Shown: piece after piece, positions 56,825 through 64,000 of the stretch
Layout: the number at the start of each line of letters is the position of its first letter
Numbering within the stretch: the stretch's first letter is position 1
Assembly: GCF_024385465.1 (NCBI RefSeq)
Contig: NZ_JANFLS010000003.1
Coordinates: forward strand, 186,001-250,000
Source of the DNA: Arthrobacter sp. zg-Y844
GTDB lineage: Bacteria; Actinomycetota; Actinomycetes; Actinomycetales; Micrococcaceae
Length of the DNA: 64,000 nucleotides
Reading direction: 5' to 3'
Program-made: the position numbers and the translations under genes
The notes under the pieces: model-generated
Database searches by the model: none
Seen by the model: only the letters and a program-made list of their open reading frames with translations
Told to the model about the DNA's origin: nothing

Positions 56825-57364
56825 ATGAGCAAGATAAATATGGCTACCGTGCTGCTGATTGGTGCAATTGCACTGACTGGTTGTAGTTCCGACGACAACG
56901 AAGCCGGAAATGAGTCGGCCGCAACGCCTTCGACCGTATCTGTCCCGACCAAGACGCCTGAGACGCCCGACGCCCCTGAAGTAGCTGAGTCCGAGACTGC
57001 TGTGGCTGTGGCAGAACGTCTCAAGGCGAGCGTACCTACAATTAGCGCGATCACGGAGGTAACGGAAACCAACGATTCGAATGGTTTGATTGGCCGTCCC
57101 GGTCAATACACCAGCGCAGCCTGGATTGCCGATACAGCCGCTGACCCTAGTGAAACGGGTGTGGATGGTGGGGCCGTAGTTGAGGTGTTCGCGACTCCCG
57201 AAGACGCACAAACCCGGTCGGCGTATATTCAGGAGACTCTTGCGAGCCTGGGCCCGGCATTCGGTACCGAGTATCACCATCTGGACGGCGCAGTTTTGCT
57301 TCGGGTCTCCGGGGTTCTAATGCCTAGTCAGGCGATCGTGTACGAACAGGCCTTCACCGAATAA
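56825..57364 (+). CDS. Small secreted lipoprotein
   Basis: The 179-residue protein has a lipoprotein signal (ATVLLIGAIALTGC, lipobox ALTG/C), a Thr/Pro/Glu linker (TPSTVSVPTKTPETPDAP) and a domain of about 110 residues with ESETAVAVAERLKASVPTIS, GRPGQYTSAAWIAD and a C-terminal EVFATPEDAQTRSAYIQETL. The last segment is common in actinobacterial lipoproteins of unknown role. AAAGGAAAA precedes the ATG. Its base composition is lower in GC than its neighbours. Function unknown. Confidence 0.8.
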   Translation: MSKINMATVLLIGAIALTGCSSDDNEAGNESAATPSTVSVPTKTPETPDAPEVAESETAVAVAERLKASVPTISAITEVTETNDSNGLIGRPGQYTSAAWIADTAADPSETGVDGGAVVEVFATPEDAQTRSAYIQETLASLGPAFGTEYHHLDGAVLLRVSGVLMPSQAIVYEQAFTE

Positions 57365-57408
57365 ACAGACAGTCTCAAATAAACCCGTCTCAATCAGGGG
57401 GTATCGCC

Positions 57409-57846
57409 ATGCCGTTGTTCAGCACTAAACCGATAGTGGAAAAGAAGGAACAGTGGACCTCGGCCCAGCCGCCGCAGGCGGTCCTGGACGCGTTGGCCAC
57501 GGCCTTCTCCTCCCACGGAGAGGAGGTCCGGCGGGGAGAGTCCTCGCTGGAAGTGCACATGGGGTCCAACGCGCTGTACCGGACCTGGGGCAACATGACG
57601 GCTGAAGGCCGCGCCAATATGCCCGTCGCACTGACCTTCAACGCGTCCGAATCCGGGACCGGCACCGCCATCGAGGTCCATGCGTTCGACACCTTCGGTT
57701 TCCGGATCGGCAGCGGTAAGTCCTTTGGTGTTGCGGAGAGCTTTAACCGGCGGTTGGATGAATTCCTGAGCTACGCAGCAGGGGTGATCGGTAGGGACCG
57801 CCCCATCACGGAGCCCGCTCCTGCCCCGCCGCGGATCAACATCTAG
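57409..57846 (+). CDS. Conserved-looking small cytosolic protein, function unknown
   Basis: The 145-residue protein has no signal peptide or membrane helix. It reads as a mixed alpha/beta fold: KEQWTSAQPPQAVLDALATAF, then SSLEVHMGSNALYRTWG, MPVALTFNASESGTGTAIEVHAFDTFGF, ending in a helix (SFNRRLDEFLSYAAGVIG). This resembles a START-like or polyketide-cyclase-like strand pattern, but I would not assign it. It lies 45 bases after the lipoprotein gene on the same strand. Confidence 0.6.
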   Translation: MPLFSTKPIVEKKEQWTSAQPPQAVLDALATAFSSHGEEVRRGESSLEVHMGSNALYRTWGNMTAEGRANMPVALTFNASESGTGTAIEVHAFDTFGFRIGSGKSFGVAESFNRRLDEFLSYAAGVIGRDRPITEPAPAPPRINI

Positions 57847-57893
57847 GCCGGTGTATCCGCAGCTCCGTCCGGCAGCTTGCGAGTGGAAAGGGC

Positions 57894-58682
57894 TTACCAG
57901 CGGACCTTCGGGACTGCACTCTTGGGAATTCCCGTTTTCCAGTTAGGGGGCCCGGGAATTTCGTCGGGATTGGCGAGGAAGTCATTCAATGCCTTCTCCG
58001 CCGTGCTCAGGCCGTGTACGAACACCACGGGTTCGCTATTCCTCTGCGGGGCGGTGACCTGGAAGCCGGAACCCGCTCCCGAAGATGACTGATCAACAAT
58101 CAGTACGGCCCAGGTGTCCTGGTGGTCAACATCGGGATTGCGGTGGCACACCAGGCCCGTGGTGATACTTCCCGAGATTTGCAGGTGCGCAGATCCATGC
58201 TCAATCAGCAGCGCGTGCTTCGCCTTCCGGCCGCCGTCCATGGCCTGGAGTTCCGTGACTGCGGCCTGCCAGATTTCGCTGACCGAGTTAAATCCTCGAT
58301 ACCCCAAAAACCACTCTCCCGTGCGGGCATTCTTGCGCATCTCGATCCGCATCTCCTGCAGGCCTATTCCGGTCAGCATGCCGACAATGAGACCTAGATT
58401 CCATGCAAGCGCGGGCATGCCGACAATGAAAAAGGATAGACATGAGCCAATCAGGGCGGCGAGGAAAATCCAGGGCGACCGGAGTGGAAGCAGCACGACT
58501 ATGGCGCCAAAGAGCAGACCAGCCCCAAGCAAAGGGAAATCAGAGGGCAACTTATCCTGATTTCCATAGACGAACACGTACACAGCACCGGCCAGAGCCA
58601 TGACGGGAAAGAGGAGCGGCAAAAAGGGAGGCTTACGGGGAGGGCGTACCCCGCCTTTCAAAGCACCGGGCTGTTGAGACAT
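57894..58682 (-). CDS. Membrane protein with three or four N-terminal helices and a cytosolic domain
   Basis: The 262-residue protein has a short proline-rich start (GGVRPPRKPPFLP) and then about four hydrophobic helices to residue 105 (LFPVMALAGAVYVFVYG, LLGAGLLFGAIVVLLPL, IFLAALIGSCLSFFIVG, LAWNLGLIVGMLTGIG). The C-terminal 150 residues look soluble and beta-rich (HALLIEHGSAHLQISGSI, TWAVLIVDQS). No family is recognised. It is convergent with the 57409 gene and stands alone on its strand before the Ter locus. Confidence 0.65.
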   Translation of the reverse strand: MSQQPGALKGGVRPPRKPPFLPLLFPVMALAGAVYVFVYGNQDKLPSDFPLLGAGLLFGAIVVLLPLRSPWIFLAALIGSCLSFFIVGMPALAWNLGLIVGMLTGIGLQEMRIEMRKNARTGEWFLGYRGFNSVSEIWQAAVTELQAMDGGRKAKHALLIEHGSAHLQISGSITTGLVCHRNPDVDHQDTWAVLIVDQSSSGAGSGFQVTAPQRNSEPVVFVHGLSTAEKALNDFLANPDEIPGPPNWKTGIPKSAVPKVRW

Positions 58683-58829
58683 GAATGAGACCTTTCATAA
58701 ATCCAGCAAAGAGCGAGGTTGCGGAGCCGATCCTATCCTTGAAAGGGAATAACATCCGAAGGCTTAACGGCATAACTGCCTGATTTCCCAACGCCTTCCG
58801 CAGCCTAAATGCCTCGCGACCAGCCAGGC

Positions 58830-59636
58830 CTATCCCCGCACCAGCCCCAGCATCAGCCGGACAATTTCTTCCCCGGCCAGGATCCCGCGCGACTCGGTGA
58901 CCTGAAGGTGCGGATCGAAGTAGCCGGCGTCGTCCAGCTCGCCGTGCGCGGGACGGAACGCGACGTCGGCGCACTCCAGCATCGGCCGGTCCAGGAGGGA
59001 ATCCCCGGCCGCGATGACGCGGTCCGCACCGATGCGGCGGGCAACCTCGGCCACGGCCTGCTGCTTGGTGACCGGCGTCGGCACGCAATAGAGCTTGCGG
59101 CCCTGCAGCGACACGGTCCAGCCGCGCGCATCGCACCAGTCCTCCAGAGCCAGCAGGAACTCGCCGGGGAGGGCATCCCGGTCCACAATCGCGTACACGA
59201 ACAGGTCCTCAGCGGAACGAAGCTTCAGAATCCATTCATGGAACTCAGGACGGCCCAGGTAGGCCTCAACCTCGGCCAGCGGTGCGCACCCGGAGCCCAC
59301 CAGGCGGCGCACGGAGGCCTGCCAGTCGGCGTCGGGCTCTCCATGGTGCAGGATGACGCCGCCATTGGTGGTGACGGCATACTCCGGCGTCGGGCCGGGC
59401 AGCTGGATTCGGCGGTACTGGGCCACGGTCCGCGTGGTCACGGGGACGAACACGGAGACTTCCGCGGCGGAGACCAGCAGCGCCTCGGCGGCACGGGTCA
59501 TGAAGGACAGCGGCTTACCCTCATAGACTTCGGCCACCACCATGGCAGGAGCCAGGGCGTCCTCGGTGTTCAGGAACAGCGCGTTGGCGGAGTAGATCAG
59601 GGTGCGGTCCAGGTCGGACGCGAGCATCGTCTTCAC
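58830..59636 (-). CDS. HAD-superfamily hydrolase of the Ter-associated operon
   Basis: 268 residues. I choose GTG 59636 because it overlaps the previous stop (GTGA); ATG 59627 is three codons on. Motif I is MLASDLDRTLIYS, with the two catalytic Asp residues; later come VPVTTRTVAQYRRIQLP (motif II Thr), TPVTKQQAVAEVARRIG (motif III Lys) and VIAAGDSLLDRPMLECAD (motif IV). This is a Cof/SPP-type HAD phosphatase. It closes an operon with an HpcH-like lyase and a phosphoribosyltransferase fusion, a set known from Ter stress loci, where a nucleoside-like product is proposed. Confidence 0.87.
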   Translation of the reverse strand: MKTMLASDLDRTLIYSANALFLNTEDALAPAMVVAEVYEGKPLSFMTRAAEALLVSAAEVSVFVPVTTRTVAQYRRIQLPGPTPEYAVTTNGGVILHHGEPDADWQASVRRLVGSGCAPLAEVEAYLGRPEFHEWILKLRSAEDLFVYAIVDRDALPGEFLLALEDWCDARGWTVSLQGRKLYCVPTPVTKQQAVAEVARRIGADRVIAAGDSLLDRPMLECADVAFRPAHGELDDAGYFDPHLQVTESRGILAGEEIVRLMLGLVRG

Positions 59637-62380
59637 GCGTCGGCTCCCGGAACGGCAGCAGCAACGGCCCGTCCGTCGGCGCCCACGGCGCCGGCAGTGA
59701 ACCGGGGATGGATCAGGCCCACGCAGCTGAACGGCAGGTCCGGCACTTCCTCCACGGGCACGCCGCGCTGTTCGGCCAGAAGCAGCACATGCGCCACGTC
59801 CTCCAGCGCCCCGGGATGCACCAGCACCTTCCACGGCACCCGGCGCAGCAGCACACGGGTGGTCTCGCCGACGCCGGGCTTCACCAGGTTCACGTTGTGG
59901 ATGCCGTATTCCTCGCTTAGGCGCTCCACTGCCTGCCAGCCCACCCACGTGGGGGTCCGGTCCGCAGCAGCGAGCGACGCCGCAGCAGCCTCCGCTTCGG
60001 GGCGTACGTCGTCGAAGTGCCGTTCGATCGCCGTCAGGAAGTCCCGCGACACATCGGCGCCGGCCAGATGCGCGTAGAACTTCGCGCCGTGGAAATCGTC
60101 CGGCGCAATCAGGTCCTTGTTGAAGACCGTGCGGGACACCAGCCCGGAGACGGTCGAGTTCAGGCAGGCCGACGGAATCAGGTAATCCTCCCGCGTGCCG
60201 AACAGCTCCACGGAATGGCCGGGATCGGCCAGCACCGCGAGCTCCGGGGAGAACCGCACACCGTCGGTGGCTTCGAACTTATCCAGCGCCGCGGTCAGCT
60301 CACGTGTGATGGCGCCCTTGCCGGTCCAGCCGTCCACGAACAGGATCCGCTCGGGGGAGTACGTCCGCGCCAGATAACGCAGCGCCGTTTCATCCATTCC
60401 CACGCCGCGCACAATGCTCATGGTGTAGTGCGGCAGGTCCAGCCCGTGCATCCGCTGCGCCCAACGGCGCATGAGGATCCCGATCGGTGTGCCGGCCCGG
60501 GCGAGCGACACCAGCACCGGTTCGCGGTTTCGGGCGGCCAGCGCCAGTTCGGTCACGGTGCCGACGGCGGACGCGACCCGGGGCGCGGAACGGCGCAGCG
60601 CCTCCTCGTACAGGTCCTGGTACTGCGCCGAGGGCAGGTACTCCATCGGCAGCGACTCCGCGTAGTTCGCCCCGCCGGACTGGATGGCCGCCTCCCGCTC
60701 GGCGGTGGGGGCCTCCAGTTTGGCGTCGCGCAGGTCCTTCAGCAGCCAGGTCACGTCCTCGGGCGCGTAGGACCCGAACTCCGGGCCGGTCAGCGGCACG
60801 GCCGCCGCAACGGAACCGGTCCAGTCTTCGGCTGCGGGGACATCGGCCGGCAACAGGACAACGACGACGGCGCCGGTCACCGCGCGCAGCGCCTCGGTCA
60901 CGCTGCCCGGGCCGCTGATGGATGCAGGGTCGGTGCCGGGTTCGGGCAGGAGCACAATGCTGTCGAAGCCGGTGTCCGAGGCGGTGCCGTCGGCGGCTTG
61001 GCGGGGTCCGACGTTGTAGGCGTGCCGCGGGCCGGGACCATCCTCGGTGACATCGTGGCTGGCGAAGTCCACGGCATTGGCAATGGCGTAATCCGGCCGG
61101 TCAATCGGCACAATGGGGGAGCGCGTGGTGGTGGAGAACCGGACCGAGGCACCGGGCAGGGCCTCGGCCACGGCGTTGGCGATGGTCAGCGGCACATGGA
61201 TGAATTCCTCGCAGCCCAGGACCAGCACCGATTCCGCCGATGCGGGCAGTGCGGCGGAGATGCGGGAGGCAACGAGCGCCAGGCTCTCTGCCGAGACTGC
61301 TCCGGGCAGGGCGTCCGGCAGGGTGCCGAGGTATTCGGAGGAGATGCCGGCACGGTTGCCGAACCGGTCACTGCGCAGGCTGCGTGCGGCACTGGAGTAA
61401 TCCAGCACGGTCACGCTACCGGGGTCGGAAACGGCAGCGGACAACGCGGCCGGCTCAGTACCGGCCGGCTCTGCGCCGGCCGGCTCCTGAGGAGCCAATC
61501 CGCCGATCAGTTCCTCGGCCCGGGTCAGGATGTCCTCGCCCAGTTCGATGCTGCCCGTCCCCAGCGCGACCACGCGGATGCTGCAGCCCAACTCGTCCGC
61601 CAGCTCGTCGAAACGGGCACGGTCGGTGTCCGAGCGCAGGTCGATCAGCGAGGCCACCACGTAGAGCGGATGCGGTGCGGCGGCATGCAGTTCGGTGATG
61701 GTGTTGATGACGGTGGCGCCGGTGCTGAGCTCATCGTCGACCAACACGACGGGGGTAGGGCTGTTCAGCCGGGCAGGGTCCACGGGCAGCAGCCGGTGCG
61801 AGGTGGCGTGTGAATGGGCTTCCTCGAAGGCGCCGTACGCCACCGCACCCTCCGGTGCGTGCCGGGTGGAATGGATGTAGTAGGAGCCCAGCATGTCGGC
61901 GACGAGCCGGCCCAGACCGGTGGCGGTCTCCGCGTAGCCGATGGTCACCACCTCGGAGTGGGCGACGGGCAGGTCCCAGAGCCGTTCACGGGCATACTGC
62001 AGCCGGGCGCGCGGTGTGCGGGCCGCGGCGTGCCGGCCGCCGTCGTCGTTTGCCCGCCTGGATCCGGCTGTACTCTCGCAGTCCTCGAGCACCGCCGCAA
62101 GGTCGGCTGCGACGCCGCGCAGCACGGCGTCGTCCACCGTGCTGCCGAGTGCCGCTCCGGCCAGTGCGCCGAGAAGCTCTCCGGCAGCCAGGACGAGCGC
62201 CGGTTCGGTGGGTACATGTTTGGCCAGCACGCGGGACACGAGCAGGTGCGCGCGGCGGGGGTTGCGGCGCAATGCCAGTCCCACCAGGTCCTCTACCGGC
62301 AACAGCGCTGCAGGATCAGAGGTGATCCGCGCTCCCAGGGCCTCGTTCACAAATCCGCCGGTCCAGGGGTGGTGCTTCAA
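59633..62380 (-). CDS. Phosphoribosyltransferase/TRSP/PELOTA-type fusion protein (Ter-associated)
   Basis: 915 residues from TTG 62380, which overlaps the stop of the HpcH-like gene; the much longer open frame is the shadow of that gene. The N-terminal PRTase domain has VVTIGYAETATGLGRLVADML and the PRPP motif PTPVVLVDDELSTGATVINTI. A TRSP-like middle region follows. The C-terminal half has VLVSLARAGTPIGILMRRWAQRM and YSPERILFVDGWTGKGAITREL, a second PRTase-like (StiP/PELOTA-linked) module, so two usually separate proteins are fused. It is proposed, from comparative genomics of Ter systems, to act in a nucleotide-derived stress product. Activity is unproven. Confidence 0.8.
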   Translation of the reverse strand: MKHHPWTGGFVNEALGARITSDPAALLPVEDLVGLALRRNPRRAHLLVSRVLAKHVPTEPALVLAAGELLGALAGAALGSTVDDAVLRGVAADLAAVLEDCESTAGSRRANDDGGRHAAARTPRARLQYARERLWDLPVAHSEVVTIGYAETATGLGRLVADMLGSYYIHSTRHAPEGAVAYGAFEEAHSHATSHRLLPVDPARLNSPTPVVLVDDELSTGATVINTITELHAAAPHPLYVVASLIDLRSDTDRARFDELADELGCSIRVVALGTGSIELGEDILTRAEELIGGLAPQEPAGAEPAGTEPAALSAAVSDPGSVTVLDYSSAARSLRSDRFGNRAGISSEYLGTLPDALPGAVSAESLALVASRISAALPASAESVLVLGCEEFIHVPLTIANAVAEALPGASVRFSTTTRSPIVPIDRPDYAIANAVDFASHDVTEDGPGPRHAYNVGPRQAADGTASDTGFDSIVLLPEPGTDPASISGPGSVTEALRAVTGAVVVVLLPADVPAAEDWTGSVAAAVPLTGPEFGSYAPEDVTWLLKDLRDAKLEAPTAEREAAIQSGGANYAESLPMEYLPSAQYQDLYEEALRRSAPRVASAVGTVTELALAARNREPVLVSLARAGTPIGILMRRWAQRMHGLDLPHYTMSIVRGVGMDETALRYLARTYSPERILFVDGWTGKGAITRELTAALDKFEATDGVRFSPELAVLADPGHSVELFGTREDYLIPSACLNSTVSGLVSRTVFNKDLIAPDDFHGAKFYAHLAGADVSRDFLTAIERHFDDVRPEAEAAAASLAAADRTPTWVGWQAVERLSEEYGIHNVNLVKPGVGETTRVLLRRVPWKVLVHPGALEDVAHVLLLAEQRGVPVEEVPDLPFSCVGLIHPRFTAGAVGADGRAVAAAVPGADA

Positions 62381-63567
62381 TTCATGCTCGCTTCCAGAAG
62401 ATCTACATAGGTGATGTCGGGGGCTGCCACGCCGAAGGCAGCGGCCCGGACGAGGGTGGAAGCTGCCCACGCCTGATGCGGTTTCATTTCGTTCATCTTG
62501 TTGCGGTAGGGCGACGCCGCGGCGCCGCCCCCGGCCTCGCCGGAAATGTGGAGGGCATCCAGGTATGCCTCGTGGCTGATCACGGACATGGCATGGACCA
62601 GGGGAACGTGCGAGGGGTGGATGACGGTCTTGCCGAGCAGTCCGTTGGCCTGGTCCAGTTCGATTTCGCGGATCAGCCCGTCCAGGTTCGCCGTCAGAAG
62701 CCGCTGGCGCAGGCCCAGCTCGTCGGCGTCCGCGAAGGGGGAGGAACGAAGCATCGGGCGCAGCAGGCGCTCGCCGGAGCTGTAGTGTTCCCAGACCGGG
62801 CCGCTGATGACAAAGCCGCCCGGCCTGCCGAGCATGTTGACGATGTCCCCGATCACCGCGGAGACCACCTTGACGTCGTAAATGGTGAGGTCCCGGGAAC
62901 GGCGCAGCCCATAGGCGCTGGACATGTCCGTGGCGCCGATCCGCACGGCCAGGATGTCCGGCCGGTTCGCTTCCAGCACCTCGAAGATGCCGCCGAGGGT
63001 ATGCGTGCGGGTCTCGGCGTGGATCATCAGCGGAGACTCGAGGATCGGCATGATCCGCAGCGGCCGTGCACCGGGATCGGCGGCCCAGCGCGCGTCGTTC
63101 ACGGTATGCAGGGCGTCGAGGAAGCGCTGGGCGGCACCGGACGTGTTCTCGAACTTCGGAATGACGAACCCGGTGAGGACGTCCAGGGTCTGCCCGCCGC
63201 GCTCGGCGAGGCCCAGCAGCTGTTCGGGCGTGCGGACGCGGACGAAGAGCATCAGGTCTTCGGGGTCGCCGGTCTTCCGGATGCCGGCAGCGTGCAGCTC
63301 GGCGAGGGCTTCCACCACGTTGGTCTCTGCTGCCGGAACCTCGGCGTCGGCAATGGAATCCTCCAGGCAGATGACCATGCTGACGGCTCCGCGGGCAGCC
63401 TGTTTGCGGACGTCCTTGACCAGGTCCGGGCGGGTTGCGGGGCAATAAAGCGTGGCCCCGAGCGCGGTCGCCAGCAGTCCGGCGTCGGAATCGAGGGTCA
63501 GTTCCTGCGGTGCGAGATGGAACAGGCGGGCGGTTTCCGGCTCGCTGAGGTAGGAGAAATGGCGCAT
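62377..63567 (-). CDS. HpcH/HpaI aldolase/citrate lyase family protein (Ter-associated)
   Basis: The 396-residue protein is a TIM-barrel lyase relative: LGATLYCPATRPDLVKDV, AVSMVICLEDSIADAEV, LDVLTGFVIPKFENTS, LRIMPILESPLMIHAET, ILAVRIGATDMSSAYGLRRSR and LLGKTVIHPSHVPLVHAMSV are the conserved strands, with Glu of CLEDS, Arg of FVRVRTP and the Asp of GATDMS as likely metal and substrate ligands. It lies 4 bases downstream of the TerD/TerA-like gene and overlaps the phosphoribosyltransferase start. The substrate is unknown; the grouping is the known Ter-linked biosynthetic module. Confidence 0.88.
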   Translation of the reverse strand: MRHFSYLSEPETARLFHLAPQELTLDSDAGLLATALGATLYCPATRPDLVKDVRKQAARGAVSMVICLEDSIADAEVPAAETNVVEALAELHAAGIRKTGDPEDLMLFVRVRTPEQLLGLAERGGQTLDVLTGFVIPKFENTSGAAQRFLDALHTVNDARWAADPGARPLRIMPILESPLMIHAETRTHTLGGIFEVLEANRPDILAVRIGATDMSSAYGLRRSRDLTIYDVKVVSAVIGDIVNMLGRPGGFVISGPVWEHYSSGERLLRPMLRSSPFADADELGLRQRLLTANLDGLIREIELDQANGLLGKTVIHPSHVPLVHAMSVISHEAYLDALHISGEAGGGAAASPYRNKMNEMKPHQAWAASTLVRAAAFGVAAPDITYVDLLEASMN

Positions 63568-63571
63568 CGGA

Positions 63572-64000
63572 TTAGCGCCCCTGGTAGGGGAGGCGGGTGG
63601 TCATGGTGAAGCCGAAGGCCTCCCAGATGGCTTTGAACTCCATGCCGTACGGCAGTTCCTCGGCCCGGAGTTCGAGTACGTCGTCAATGCGGATCACGGA
63701 GAGCGCGTAGTAGCTGCGGTGGCCGGCCTGCGCCGGGATGGTCACCGACTTGCCGTTGTAGACCCCCACGCTCATGGGCTGCTTCGGCTTCGCGAAGAAC
63801 AGTGCCCGGCGCAGCATTCGAACATGGCGCAGCGGAACGAGCGCGAGGTCATCCTCATAGCCGACCAGCGGCCGGTTGCCCGGAGCCTGGACCTGGACGC
63901 CGTCCAGGTCTTCGGGCCGGAACTCGCCGGCGGAAATGGAGCCGGTGCTGTATCCCGGGCCCTCCCACACCGCACGTACGGTACCGGCAACCACGAGGCT
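63572..64000 (-). CDS. TerD/TerA-like protein (N-terminus cut by window edge)
   Basis: The frame is open from the window edge to a stop at 63572 (about 140 codons seen). It reads LRHVRMLRRALFFAKPKQPMSVGVYNGKSVTIPAQAG and then YYALSVIRIDDVLELRAEELPYGMEFKAIWEAFGFTM. The RALFFAKP region resembles the C-terminal part of TerA/TerD-type tellurium-resistance proteins. It is first in the visible operon, 4 bases before the HpcH-like gene. The Ter label rests on weak similarity plus strong context. Confidence 0.6.
   Translation of the reverse strand, partial: SLVVAGTVRAVWEGPGYSTGSISAGEFRPEDLDGVQVQAPGNRPLVGYEDDLALVPLRHVRMLRRALFFAKPKQPMSVGVYNGKSVTIPAQAGHRSYYALSVIRIDDVLELRAEELPYGMEFKAIWEAFGFTMTTRLPYQGR

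Noticed and set aside
62381-63445. N-terminal extension making the phosphoribosyltransferase protein 1270 residues
   Set aside because: This part is the out-of-frame shadow of the HpcH-like gene (Arg/Pro/Gly-rich nonsense). The TTG at 62380 overlapping the HpcH stop is the sensible start.

Overview
The window is high-GC DNA with actinobacterial features: GTG and TTG starts, many genes with a -10-like hexamer 6-8 nt before the start codon (leaderless style), an NrtR/ARPP-1/ADP-ribosylglycohydrolase locus, Excalibur lipoproteins and a Ter-associated HpcH/phosphoribosyltransferase/HAD locus. An Arthrobacter-like member of the Micrococcaceae is my best guess. That is inference from gene content and style, not from a marker gene.

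Layout. (1) 1-3.1 kb: an ADP-ribose/NAD-linked locus, with a NrtR regulator divergent from ARPP-1 and ADP-ribosylglycohydrolase over a repeat-containing control region, then a lipoprotein. (2) 3.1-35.9 kb: a large defence island that looks less GC-rich than its flanks. Its left half is a minus-strand gene train of about 22 kb, in transcription order: cytosine-5 DNA methyltransferase, MORC-like GHKL ATPase, Z1 helicase/ATPase, AIPR, second Z1, PD-(D/E)XK nuclease, a second and different GHKL ATPase, an unknown protein, a DUF6339-like protein, then an AddB/AddA-like helicase-nuclease pair and a frameshifted GIY-YIG protein. Divergent from it is a second system on the plus strand: HTH-cytosine methyltransferase, EcoRII-type nuclease, SNF2 ATPase, a separate EcoRII-N (B3-like) protein, another MORC-like GHKL ATPase and an HNH nuclease. 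A remnant of a NERD-type helicase and a SacI-like restriction-modification pair close the island. (3) 36.5-40 kb: arginine deiminase and an arginine/ornithine-type antiporter, followed by a truncated, mosaic second arcA. (4) 40-44.3 kb: a LacI-regulated MFS transporter-amidase operon with a clear operator. (5) 44.4-47.6 kb: a cassette of an ImmA/IrrE-like protease, a polytopic membrane protein and an HTH protein with two PAP2-like proteins. (6) 47.6-58.7 kb: L-lactate dehydrogenase behind a promoter/palindrome/terminator leader, a TetR-MFS pair, an Excalibur lipoprotein, a proline-rich membrane protein, glutaryl-CoA dehydrogenase-like and thiolase genes, and small envelope proteins. (7) 58.8-64 kb: a Ter-type stress operon (TerD/TerA-like, HpcH-like, phosphoribosyltransferase fusion, HAD).

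The most interesting material is the island. Two unrelated-looking restriction-modification systems each combine a 5mC methyltransferase, a MORC-like GHKL ATPase, a superfamily-2 ATPase (Z1 in one, SNF2 in the other) and one or more nucleases, and they sit back to back. Prokaryotic MORC/MutL-type ATPases in such operons were recognised by comparative genomics (Iyer, Abhiman and Aravind). The composition here, with two Z1 proteins plus a second GHKL module, and an EcoRII enzyme whose DNA-binding N-domain is a separate gene, is not one I recognise as a named, characterised system.
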